64,000 bases of DNA. Origin: Micromonospora sp. WMMD812. GTDB taxonomy: Bacteria; Actinomycetota; Actinomycetes; Mycobacteriales; Micromonosporaceae. The notes beneath the pieces are model-generated. The model worked only from the letters and a program-made list of their open reading frames with translations, had not been told where the DNA came from and did no database searches. Each line of letters starts with the position of its first letter. Position 1 is the first letter of the stretch. A program made the position numbers and the translations under genes. Below are positions 16,609-24,299 of this stretch, piece by piece. The stretch lies in assembly GCF_027497215.1 (NCBI RefSeq), contig NZ_CP114904.1, positions 5,103,001 through 5,167,000 of the forward strand, given 5' to 3'.

Positions 16609-19473
16609 ATGAGATCGCCGTTGTCGGTCGCCCGGGTCCGGCGTGCCCTGCCCAGCGGCCGTCGCGCCGTCGCCGCGGCGGCGGTCGCCGTGCTGCTGGC
16701 CGCCGCCGTCATCTGGGCCGTCCGGCCGCGCGGGCCCGAGGTGCGCACCGAGTCCGCCCTGCTGACCGTCCAGTCCGGGCCGGACGGTCAGGCGCCGGTC
16801 GACCTGGACACCACGCTCTACCTGCCGGAGGACGCCTCGGCGGGCAGCAAGGTCCCGGCGGTGCTGCTGGCGCACGGTTTCGGTGGCACCAAGGAGTCGG
16901 TGCGGGCCGACGCCGAGGAGTTCGCCGGGCGCGGGTACGCCGTGCTCACCTGGACCGCGCGCGGCTTCGGCCGCAGCGGAGGCGAGATCCACCTGGACCA
17001 CCCCGACTACGAGGTACGCGACGCCTCTCGCCTGCTGGACTGGCTCGCCGCCCGTCCGGAGGTCCGCAGCGACGCCACCGGGGACCCGCGGGTCGGCGTG
17101 GTGGGCGGCTCGTACGGCGGGGCGCTGGCCCTGCTGCTCGCCGCGCAGGACCGGCGGGTGGACGCGATCGTCCCGATGATCACCTGGAACGACCTGGCCC
17201 GCAGCTTCCTGCCGGAGAGCACCGGCGGGCCGGCCACCGCGGGCGTGTTCAAGAAGGGCTGGGCCGGTCTCTTCTTCGGTGGCGGCGGCAGCGTCGGGTC
17301 CGGCCCGGCCGGGCTGTCCGGGGTCACCGCGGCGCAGCCGCAGGGCGCGCCGGCGTCGGCCGGGCCGCCCAGCCCCGGCCCGGGTGAAGGCCCGGGCACC
17401 GGTCCCGGACGGGCGCCGACCGGTGCCGCCGACCCGTCCTGTGGCCGGTTCGCCGCCGACGTCTGCGCGGCGTACCTGCGGATCGCCACCACCGGACGGG
17501 CCGACCAGGCGGCGGTGGACCTGCTCGGGCGGTCCAGCCCGGCGGGCGTGCTCGACCGGATCGCGGCGCCCACGCTGCTGGTGCAGGGCGAGGCGGACAC
17601 GCTCTTCCCGCTGAGCGAGGCGGACGCGAACGCGCGCGGCATCGCCGCCACCGGCACCCCCGTCCGGGTCGCCTGGTTCACCGGCGGCCACGACGGCGGC
17701 GAGGGGCCGAAGACCGACTCCGACCGGGTGCGGTTCCTGACCGTCCAGTGGCTGGACCACTATGTCAAGGGCGAGGGGACGGCCCCGGGCAACGACTTCA
17801 CCTGGTCCCGGATCGCCGGCTTCGACGCGCTGGACCGCGGCCTGGTGGCCACCGGCTACCGGACGACCGACTATCCCGGCACCGCCGGGGACGGTCGCAC
17901 CGAGGTCGCGGTGATCGGCCCGGCGCAGCAGGTCGCCAACCCGCCGAACGGGAACCCGGCCGCCGTCTCGTCGGTGCCGTTCGCCGGCGCGCTCTCCTCG
18001 CTGCTGGACGGAGTGGCCGGAGACGTGCCCGGCCAGCACGCCCGGTTCGAGTCGACGGCGCTCGCCGAGGCGGTGGACGTTGTCGGCGCGCCGACGGTGT
18101 CGGTCCGGGCCGCGTCGCCGACCGGCGAGGCGGTGCTCTTCGTGAAGCTCTACGACGTCGACCCGAACGGGGCGGCCACGCTGCCGAACGGCCTGGTCGC
18201 CCCGGTGCGGCTCACCGGCCTCCCGGAGCGGATCGCCGACGCCCGGCCGGTCACCGTCACCCTTCCGGCGATCGTCCGCCGGATCGAGGCGGGGCACCGG
18301 CTCCGGGTGGTGGTGGCCACCTCGGACCAGGCGTACACCTCGCCGGCCGAGCCCACGGTTTACACCGTCGCGGGCGACGGCGCGGTGGCGCTGCCCACCG
18401 TGACCGGCGATCCGATCCCCACCGCGGCGACCGTCTGGCGCTGGGTGCTGGTCGGGCTGCTCGCCGCGATCGTGGTCGGGCTCGTCGTGGTCGTCGCCGT
18501 GGTCCGCCGCCGGCACCGCCGCCAGGACAGCTCCGTGCATCCGGCGTACGCGGGTGTCCCGCTCGCCGTGCGTCAGCTCCGCAAGGAGTACGCGGACGGC
18601 TTCGTGGCCGTCTCCAACGTGGACTTCGAGGTGCATCCCGGCCAGGTCGTCGGCCTGCTCGGGCCGAACGGCGCCGGCAAGACCACCACCCTGCGGGTGC
18701 TCATGGGCCTGACCCAGCCGACGGCGGGGGAGATCTACGTCTTCGGCCACCGGCTGGTGCCCGGCTCTCCGGTGCTCTCCCGGATCGGCGCGCTGGTCGA
18801 GGGGCCCGGTTTCCTGCCGCACCTGAGCGGGCTGGAGAACCTGCGGGCCTACTGGCGGGCCACCGGGCGGCCGTGGGCGGACGCCCACTTCGACGAGGCG
18901 CTGGAGATCGCCGGACTGGGCAGTTCGGTGCACCGGAAGATCAAGACGTACAGCCACGGGATGAAGCAGCGGCTCGCCATCGCCCAGGCCATGCTCGGCC
19001 TGCCGGAGCTGCTGGTGCTGGACGAGCCGACCGACGGGCTCGACCCGCCGCAGATCGCCGAGATGCGCCGGGTGCTCCAGCGGTACGCCACCGACGGGCG
19101 GGCTGTCCTGGTCTCCAGCCACCTGCTGGCCGAGGTGGAGCAGACCTGCACGCACGCCGTGGTGGTCAACAAGGGCCGGATCGTGGCGTCCGGCCCGGTC
19201 GACGAGATCGTCGGAGAGTCGCCGAGCGTGCTCTTCGACGTGACCGACCCGGCAGCGGCGCGGGACGTGCTCGGCCGGCTGCACGGGGTCCGGGTGCTGC
19301 CGGAGAGCGACGGCCAGCTGGTGGTCGACACCAACGGCACCGCGCGCAGCGAGGTGGTGGCCGAGCTGGTACGGGCCGGGATCGGGGTGGACCGGGTGGT
19401 GCCACGGCGCCGCCTGGAGGACGCGTTCCTCGCCCTCGTGGGCGAGACGTCTCGGGGAAGCGGGGACCGGTGA
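16609..19473 (+). CDS. Fusion of S15-type alpha/beta hydrolase and ABC transporter ATPase
   Basis: 954 residues from ATG 16609. TM1 (about 19-38) is followed by a CocE/X-Pro-dipeptidyl-peptidase-like hydrolase: oxyanion region LLAHGFGGTKES, nucleophile elbow GGSYGG (Ser168), acid candidate QGEADTLFPL and base candidate GGHDGGEG. A beta-rich PepX C-terminal-like domain comes next (about 480-600). TM2 WRWVLVGLLAAIVVGLVVVVAVV (610-632) returns to the cytoplasm. The ABC ATPase follows with Walker A GPNGAGKTT (685-693), signature YSHGMKQR, Walker B LLVLDEPTDGLDP and switch SSHLL. A Gly/Pro-rich insert sits near residues 235-275. Its stop overlaps the permease start by 1 nt. The hydrolase would sit outside and the ATPase inside. 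Confidence 0.85.
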   Translation: MRSPLSVARVRRALPSGRRAVAAAAVAVLLAAAVIWAVRPRGPEVRTESALLTVQSGPDGQAPVDLDTTLYLPEDASAGSKVPAVLLAHGFGGTKESVRADAEEFAGRGYAVLTWTARGFGRSGGEIHLDHPDYEVRDASRLLDWLAARPEVRSDATGDPRVGVVGGSYGGALALLLAAQDRRVDAIVPMITWNDLARSFLPESTGGPATAGVFKKGWAGLFFGGGGSVGSGPAGLSGVTAAQPQGAPASAGPPSPGPGEGPGTGPGRAPTGAADPSCGRFAADVCAAYLRIATTGRADQAAVDLLGRSSPAGVLDRIAAPTLLVQGEADTLFPLSEADANARGIAATGTPVRVAWFTGGHDGGEGPKTDSDRVRFLTVQWLDHYVKGEGTAPGNDFTWSRIAGFDALDRGLVATGYRTTDYPGTAGDGRTEVAVIGPAQQVANPPNGNPAAVSSVPFAGALSSLLDGVAGDVPGQHARFESTALAEAVDVVGAPTVSVRAASPTGEAVLFVKLYDVDPNGAATLPNGLVAPVRLTGLPERIADARPVTVTLPAIVRRIEAGHRLRVVVATSDQAYTSPAEPTVYTVAGDGAVALPTVTGDPIPTAATVWRWVLVGLLAAIVVGLVVVVAVVRRRHRRQDSSVHPAYAGVPLAVRQLRKEYADGFVAVSNVDFEVHPGQVVGLLGPNGAGKTTTLRVLMGLTQPTAGEIYVFGHRLVPGSPVLSRIGALVEGPGFLPHLSGLENLRAYWRATGRPWADAHFDEALEIAGLGSSVHRKIKTYSHGMKQRLAIAQAMLGLPELLVLDEPTDGLDPPQIAEMRRVLQRYATDGRAVLVSSHLLAEVEQTCTHAVVVNKGRIVASGPVDEIVGESPSVLFDVTDPAAARDVLGRLHGVRVLPESDGQLVVDTNGTARSEVVAELVRAGIGVDRVVPRRRLEDAFLALVGETSRGSGDR

Positions 19474-20339
19474 TGGGTACTTCCACGGTGGGCGCCGCCC
19501 CGGGTTACCGGCCGTCGGCGACGCTGCCGTTCGCCGCCGAGTTCCGCCGGCAGGCCGCCCGGCGGCGTACCCAGCTGGCGCTCGGGTTCATGGTGCTGCT
19601 GCCGCTGATCATCCTGATCGCGTTCCAGTTCGACTCGGGTGGCGACGACGACAACGGGCGCGGTGAGTTCGCGAGCCTCATCGAGTTCGCCACGTCGGGA
19701 GGGTTGAACTTCACCCTGTTCACGATCTTCGTCTCGGCGTCGTTCCTGCTGGTCGTGGTGGTGGCGCTCTTCTTCGGCGACACGGTGGCCAGCGAGGCGA
19801 GCTGGGGCAGCCTGCGCTACCTGCTCGCCGTGCCGGTGCCCCGGGCCCGGCTGCTCACGGTGAAGCTGCTGGTCGCGTTGGCGTACTCGGGGCTGGCGTT
19901 GCTGCTGCTCGCCGGCACCGCCCTGCTCGCCGGCACGCTCCGCTACGGGTGGTCGCCGCTGCGCAGCACCGTCGCCGCCGAGCTGCCGCCGGGGGAGGGC
20001 CTGCTCCGGCTGCTGGCCGTGGTCGGCTACCTGGCGATCGTCCTGCTGGTGGTGGCCGGCCTCGCGTTCCTGCTCTCGGTGAGCACGGACGCCGCGCTCG
20101 GCGCGGTCGGCGGAGCCGTGCTGCTCTGGATCCTCTCCAGCATCCTGGACCAGATCACCGCGCTCGGCGCGCTGCGCGCCTTCCTGCCGACCCACTTCAG
20201 CACCGCCTGGCTGGGCCTGCTCTCGACTCCGGTGCAGACCGACGACGTGGTCCGCGGCACCATCTCGGCGGTGAGCTACGCGACCCTGTTCTGGGCGCTG
20301 GCCTACTGGCGTTTCACCCGCAAGGACGTGACCTCCTAG
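19473..20339 (+). CDS. ABC transporter permease (ABC-2 type)
   Basis: 288 residues, ATG 19473 overlapping the upstream stop. It has six likely membrane segments: QLALGFMVLLPLIILIAFQF, NFTLFTIFVSASFLLVVVVALFF, LLVALAYSGLALLLLAGTALLAG, LLAVVGYLAIVLLVVAGLAFLLSV, AALGAVGGAVLLWILSSILD and ISAVSYATLFWALAYW. The cytoplasmic loop ASWGSLRYLLAVPVPRARLLTVKLL is typical of ABC-2 permeases that couple to the ATPase. With the preceding fusion protein it forms a two-gene exporter. The substrate is unknown and might be one processed by the hydrolase. Confidence 0.85.
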   Translation: MGTSTVGAAPGYRPSATLPFAAEFRRQAARRRTQLALGFMVLLPLIILIAFQFDSGGDDDNGRGEFASLIEFATSGGLNFTLFTIFVSASFLLVVVVALFFGDTVASEASWGSLRYLLAVPVPRARLLTVKLLVALAYSGLALLLLAGTALLAGTLRYGWSPLRSTVAAELPPGEGLLRLLAVVGYLAIVLLVVAGLAFLLSVSTDAALGAVGGAVLLWILSSILDQITALGALRAFLPTHFSTAWLGLLSTPVQTDDVVRGTISAVSYATLFWALAYWRFTRKDVTS

Positions 20340-20378
20340 CCGGCGGAGCCGTGCGCTTACGGCCGGCGGAGCCGTTCC

Positions 20379-21049
20379 TCACAACCGGCTGTCGGGCGTG
20401 GCCGCCACCGAGGGCGCTCCGCTCGGCGCGCTCGGCGCCGGTGGTTGCGCCGGTGTGGTCGGTTCGGCCGGCTTCCAGGCGCTGACCCCGATCCGGCCGG
20501 TGTTGCCCAGGTCGATCGGCCCGTCCGGGTCGACGGCCTGGGCGGCCTGACCGGTGGCCGACGCGACCTCCACGTACGCGCCGTTGGTCGGCGCGGCGGT
20601 GGAATCGGTGAACGTGTTGCGCCAGAGCACGGAGGCGGTGGCCCGATCGCCGGGGCGGAGCGTGAACGGGCGGGGCGGCGCGTCGTAGCCCGACGTGATC
20701 CCCGTCGCCCCGGGAACCACCGCCAGCGGGATCTGCTGGCGCTGCTCGTCGAGGACGGTCAGGGCGGGGTAGCCGTTCAACCGGTAGGCGCGGTGCCACA
20801 GTTGACCAGCTCCAGGCCGAGCGCCCGCAGGCCCATCGCGGCGTCCGACCCGGTCGACCGGATCAGCACGCCCGATTCTGAGCACCGGGCCGGGGTGGCC
20901 GACGTGGCTCCGGGAGCCGGCCGTTCCCCGCCAGCGCCGGGGGCCACGCCGGCCGGCTCGGCTCCCGCGGTGCAGGAACCGAGCAGCAGGGCGCCGACGA
21001 GCGGCGCGCTCGCGAGCAGGGTTCGGTGCTGTGCCGGTCGAGAGGTCAC
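20379..21049 (-). pseudogene. Frameshifted DUF4232 lipoprotein gene
   Basis: The N-terminal frame starts at GTG 21049 with a lipoprotein signal (LLASAPLVGALLLGSC; Cys lipobox) and runs through LRALGLELVNCGTAP, where it meets a stop at about 20777. The natural continuation (YRLNGYPALTVLDEQRQQIPL, then PPRPFTLRPGDRATASVLWRN) is in another minus frame ending at 20379. Together they form a normal DUF4232 protein whose family motif spans NCG..PYRLNGYP. One missing base near 20784-20790 explains the break. It is either a real mutation or a sequencing error. The gene would encode a secreted lipoprotein of unknown role. An IS element lies about 100 nt upstream of its start. Confidence 0.8.
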
Positions 21050-21151
21050 CGCCGCATGGTCGCACCAGTGGCCGATCCGCCTCCGCCCGGGGCGTTCGTG
21101 GGCGTCACCGAGCCGGCCGGCTCCGGCGCGACCTTATCGACGACGAAAGCA

Positions 21152-21184
21152 TATGACGGAGAGGCATATTTATGGCTCTTGTGA
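21152..21184. repeat. Left terminal inverted repeat of the IS
   Basis: It pairs with 22566-22598. The only mismatch is G at 21159, opposite the C-type base in the right copy. AT-rich ATATTTAT core, unlike the GC-rich flanks. Confidence 0.8.
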
Positions 21185-21202
21185 TTGATGTGTGGGTCGG
21201 GG

Positions 21203-22465
21203 TCATGGTCGGGGTAGTTCGGGTCGGTGGCCGCCGAGGCTGAGCATGGCCAGGGCGATGAGGGCTTCGGCTGAGTGGAAGCCGAAGGCCATCCGGGTGA
21301 TCAGGCGGATCTTGGTGTTGACCGACTCGATCCGGCCGTTGGACAGGCCGTGTTCGATGGCGGCGATGATCTGGTCGCGGTGTCGCGTGACGCGTCGTTG
21401 CAGGTCGACGAAGACGTCGATGCGGCTGCGTCGGGCCCATCCGATCCACCGGTCGAGGGCTTCGACCGCCGTGGTCGGGCTGGTCCTGGCCAGGGTGAAC
21501 ACCAGCCGTAGGCCCTCTTTCAACGCCCAGGCCCGGTGCAGGCGGGGATGGGTCTTGGCGATCCAGGCGAGTTTGGCCTGCTGGGCGTCGGTGAGGTTGT
21601 CGGGGTTCTTCCACAACGCCCAGCGGGTGTTCTTCAGCTCTCGGGCCTCGCCGGTGGCGACACCGCGGCGGCCGGCTCCTCGCCCGGTGGCCTCGTTCCA
21701 TGCCTGACGGCGAACCCGGTCAACGGCGTCGGTGGCCCAGGCCACCACGTGGAACGGGTCGGCGCAGCGGACCGCGTTCGGGCACCTGCGCCGCACGACC
21801 GTCGTGATCCAGTCCGCGCCGTCGGCCGACACGTGCGTGATCTTCGCGGCCCGCTCGGGACCGAGCAGGTCGAAGAACGCCTGTAACGTGGTGGCGCTTC
21901 TACCCGGCGCCGCCCACACCAACCGGCCGCTGTCATGGTCCACGACCACGGTCAGATACCGGTGCCCCTTCTTGTAGCTGACCTCGTCGATCCCGATACG
22001 ACGCAACCCGTCATACCGGTCCTCAAGGCCACCGGTATCGGCCCATACCCGGGCCACGATCGACCCCACCGTGCGCCAACCGACCCGCATCAGCTGCGAC
22101 ACCGCCGACTTCGCCGTGTGCACCGCCAACCACGCCACCGTCGCGTCGAACGCCCGTGTGTGCCCCGCCCCGTGACGCGCCCACGGCACCGCCGCCACGA
22201 CCACCCCATGCACCCGACAGGACACCCGAGGCGCGTCCGCCTCGATCACCGCCCGCACCGTCCCGAGATCCAACGCCCGCCACCGACGACGCACCCCAGC
22301 GTCATAACGGGCACACCGCCGCCGGCAATACGGACACCGCCGCGACGCGCCCTTACGCACCCGCACCCGAGCCACCACCACCGACTCGTCCGGATCGAAC
22401 TCCACACCCTCCACCACCGCCTGCTCGACCCCGAGCAGCCCAGCCCATACCCTGGCAGAACGCAC
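21203..22465 (-). CDS. ISL3-family transposase
   Basis: About 420 residues from GTG 22465; a TTG at 22522 would add 19. An N-terminal zinc-ribbon-like CPYCRRRCARYDAG follows the beta-rich start. The DDE catalytic residues are visible in GIDEVSYKKGHRYLTVVVDH (D), THVSADGADWI (D) and SNGRIESVNTKIRLI (E). The C-terminal AFGFHSAEALIALAMLSLGG is the usual ISL3 ending. No frameshift or stop interrupts the frame, so the element may still be active. Confidence 0.9.
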   Translation of the reverse strand: MRSARVWAGLLGVEQAVVEGVEFDPDESVVVARVRVRKGASRRCPYCRRRCARYDAGVRRRWRALDLGTVRAVIEADAPRVSCRVHGVVVAAVPWARHGAGHTRAFDATVAWLAVHTAKSAVSQLMRVGWRTVGSIVARVWADTGGLEDRYDGLRRIGIDEVSYKKGHRYLTVVVDHDSGRLVWAAPGRSATTLQAFFDLLGPERAAKITHVSADGADWITTVVRRRCPNAVRCADPFHVVAWATDAVDRVRRQAWNEATGRGAGRRGVATGEARELKNTRWALWKNPDNLTDAQQAKLAWIAKTHPRLHRAWALKEGLRLVFTLARTSPTTAVEALDRWIGWARRSRIDVFVDLQRRVTRHRDQIIAAIEHGLSNGRIESVNTKIRLITRMAFGFHSAEALIALAMLSLGGHRPELPRP

Positions 22466-22565
22466 GCCGTTCTCCCGCCCATCCAGTTCTGACCTCGACA
22501 AGCCAGAACCTAGGCAGGACAACGGCGTGCGCCATCAAGGACGCGCCCAACCACCCACAAACACG

Positions 22566-22598
22566 TCACAAGAGCCATAAATATGCCTCTGCGTCATA
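22566..22598. repeat. Right terminal inverted repeat of the IS
   Basis: Reverse complement of 21152-21184 with one mismatch. The sequence from 22599 to 22800 is ordinary GC-rich DNA, with no gene I can support. Confidence 0.8.
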
Positions 22599-22800
22599 CC
22601 GCAGCAGCGACCCCGGTCGCGTCGGCGCCGACGGTGTCGGCCAGTTGACGGGGCGAGCCGGCGACGCAGGGCTGCCTGCACCAGATCTGGGGCAGTTCGA
22701 CAGGGCGTCGCGGGCACGTCGGAGGCCGGGAGACGGGCGGCCACGAGGCCCAAGCGCCGACCGGCGGCTCGGGCGCCGCGCGCTGAACGATTGGCGCTGG

Positions 22801-23118
22801 TCAGGCGCGTTTGGCCGGGGTGGTGTCCCGGCTCAGGACCGCGTCGAGCAGCCCGGGGTAGAGCCGGTCCAGCTCCTCGCGGCGCAGCCGTACCAGGCGG
22901 CTGGTGCCGGCGACGCGGGTGCGGGTCAGGCCGGCCGCCCGCAGCACCTTGAGGTGGTGGCTGCGGGTCGCCTTGGAGACGCCGAACTCGAAGGTGCCGC
23001 AGGCCTGCTCGCCGCCCTCGGCGAGCGCCCGGACGATCTGCAGCCGCACGTCGTCGGCCAGAGCGCCCAGCACGGCCGTGACCGGCACCTCGCGCAGCTC
23101 GGGTTCATCCAGCTCCAT
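22801..23118 (-). CDS. ArsR-family winged-helix transcriptional repressor
   Basis: 105 residues from ATG 23118. ADDVRLQIVRALAEGGE, then FEFGVSKATRSHHLKVLRAAGLTRTRVAGTSRLVRL, is the ArsR helix-turn-helix and wing, with the SHHLKVL recognition helix. The conserved-looking Cys (EQAC) is single, so there is no obvious metal site. It is divergently arranged with an EamA-type exporter across a 91-nt gap holding two TTCGA/TCGAA palindromes, so it probably represses both itself and the exporter. Confidence 0.9.
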   Translation of the reverse strand: MELDEPELREVPVTAVLGALADDVRLQIVRALAEGGEQACGTFEFGVSKATRSHHLKVLRAAGLTRTRVAGTSRLVRLRREELDRLYPGLLDAVLSRDTTPAKRA

Positions 23119-23133
23119 GTGACCAGTGTAACC

Positions 23134-23157
23134 GTTGTTCGACTTTCGTCGAACAAC
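23134..23157. promoter_or_regulatory. Operator palindrome 1 for the ArsR repressor
   Basis: Perfect 10-bp inverted repeat GTTGTTCGAC / GTCGAACAAC with a 4-nt centre, 16 bp upstream of the ArsR start codon and in the divergent intergenic gap. Confidence 0.65.
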
Positions 23158-23178
23158 ATCCTAGGGTCGATCGGGTTG

Positions 23179-23196
23179 GTTCGAAGATAGTCGAAC
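23179..23196. promoter_or_regulatory. Operator palindrome 2 for the ArsR repressor
   Basis: GTTCGA (23179-23184) and TCGAAC (23191-23196) repeat the core of the first palindrome, 13 bp before the exporter start, well placed to block its ribosome or polymerase entry. Confidence 0.55.
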
Positions 23197-23209
23197 ATTG
23201 GAGTCGAGG

Positions 23210-24187
23210 ATGCGTTCCCGCGCCGCCGCGTTCCCGCTGCTCGCCGTGCTGAGCTGGGGGGTGATGTTCCCCGTCCTGGCCAGCGCGCTGAAGCGGGTCG
23301 ACCCGCTCAACCTGACCACCGCGCGCTATCTCTTCGCCGCCGCGATCCTGCTCGGCCTGCTGCTGCTCCGGGAAGGCGTGGCCGCGCTGCGGGTGGGCGG
23401 TCGGGGCGTCGAGGTGGCGGTGCTCGGCGTGGTCGGCTTCGCCGGCTTCAACCTGCTCACCAACCTGGCCCTGGAACAGTCCACGCCGCAGCAGACCGCC
23501 CTCTTCGTGGCCACCACCCCGCTGGTCACCCAGCTGGTCCGCTGGGCCCGGGACGGCGTACGCCCGCGGCCCGCCCTGCTGGCCCTCTCGCTGGTGGCGC
23601 TGCTCGGCGTCGGTCTGGTGATCACCCACGGCAGCCTCGCCGGGCTCGGCCAGTTCGGTCTCGGCGGGCTCATGATGATCGGTGCGGTGCTCGGCTGGGC
23701 GGTCTACACCCACGGGGCGAGCCGGTTCGGCGAGTGGTCGCCGCTGCGCTACACCGCGCTCACCGCCGCAGCCGGCACGCTCGCCATGCTCGCCGCGAGC
23801 GCCGGCGCCGACCTCGCCGGAGTGCAGCACGCGCCGGCCGCCGCCGACCTCGTCGCCATCGCGCCGCAGCTGGCGTACGCCGTGATCGTGGCCGCGGTGA
23901 TCGCGGTGCTGGCCTGGAACACCGGGGTGCGGCGGCTCGGTTCGGCCAACGCGGCGCTGTTCATGAACCTCGTCCCGGTGACCACGTTCGCGGTGCAGAT
24001 CGCCCGCGGCTACCGGCCCGGGCCGGTCGAGCTGGTCGGCGCGGCGGTGACCATCGCCGCACTGGTCGCCGCCAACCTGGTCACCCGCGCCCGCACCCGC
24101 CCGCGGGACGTCGGCTGCGCCGATCGGCCGGCGGCGGTCACGGACCCCGTCGCGGTGGTCGACCGGGTGGCGGTGGTGGCGCGGTGA
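23210..24187 (+). CDS. EamA/DMT-family exporter
   Basis: 325 residues from ATG 23210; a TTG at 23198 is less likely. Ten hydrophobic segments form two EamA repeats: FPLLAVLSWGVMFPVLASALKRVDPLNLTTARYLFAAAILL opens the first, and LGGLMMIGAVLGWAVYTHGASRF the second. The C-terminal tail (TRARTRPRDVGCADRP...) is cytoplasmic. DMT transporters export metabolites or drugs. Control by the divergent ArsR protein suggests induction by its ligand. A strong hairpin (24202-24228) follows the stop. Confidence 0.9.
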   Translation: MRSRAAAFPLLAVLSWGVMFPVLASALKRVDPLNLTTARYLFAAAILLGLLLLREGVAALRVGGRGVEVAVLGVVGFAGFNLLTNLALEQSTPQQTALFVATTPLVTQLVRWARDGVRPRPALLALSLVALLGVGLVITHGSLAGLGQFGLGGLMMIGAVLGWAVYTHGASRFGEWSPLRYTALTAAAGTLAMLAASAGADLAGVQHAPAAADLVAIAPQLAYAVIVAAVIAVLAWNTGVRRLGSANAALFMNLVPVTTFAVQIARGYRPGPVELVGAAVTIAALVAANLVTRARTRPRDVGCADRPAAVTDPVAVVDRVAVVAR

Positions 24188-24201
24188 CGGCCATGTCCGG
24201 G

Positions 24202-24228
24202 CGGCCCGCCCCGAACCGGGGCGGGCCG
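24202..24228 (+). terminator. Terminator hairpin after the EamA gene
   Basis: CGGCCCGCCCC (24202-24212) pairs exactly with GGGGCGGGCCG (24218-24228) across a 5-nt loop, followed by TTCC. Confidence 0.6.
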
Positions 24229-24299
24229 TTCCGGGCGGGTGAAGTGGCTGCTCACCCGCTGGTCATCAAGCGGCCATTCGGCCCCGATAGACCTTTCGC

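Larger units (their letters stand above)
21152..22598. mobile_element. ISL3-family insertion sequence with 33-bp terminal inverted repeats
   Basis: The ends at 21152-21184 and 22566-22598 are inverted repeats, TATGACGGAGAGGCATATTT... on the left, with a single mismatch in 33 bp; the inner 25 bp are exact. They enclose one complete transposase gene, giving an element of about 1447 bp. I see no exact 8-bp target duplication; the flanks share only 5 of 8 bases. An extra 10-bp inverted repeat (GCACGCCGTT at 22462, its complement at 22521) lies before the transposase start. Confidence 0.85.

Noticed and set aside
16570..19284. 904-codon minus-strand frame opposite the hydrolase-ABC gene
   Set aside because: His/Arg/Gly-rich antisense shadow with no domain and no start context.
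20339..20375. GCCGGCGGAGCCGT repeated twice, 23 nt apart
   Set aside because: Short GC-rich direct repeat in a GC-rich gap; likely chance or minor.
21144..22606. Target-site duplication of the IS
   Set aside because: The 8-bp flanks agree at only five positions; not convincing.
22535..22753. 72-codon minus-strand frame spanning the right IS end
   Set aside because: Crosses the terminal repeat, no ribosome-binding site, Arg-rich; probably chance.
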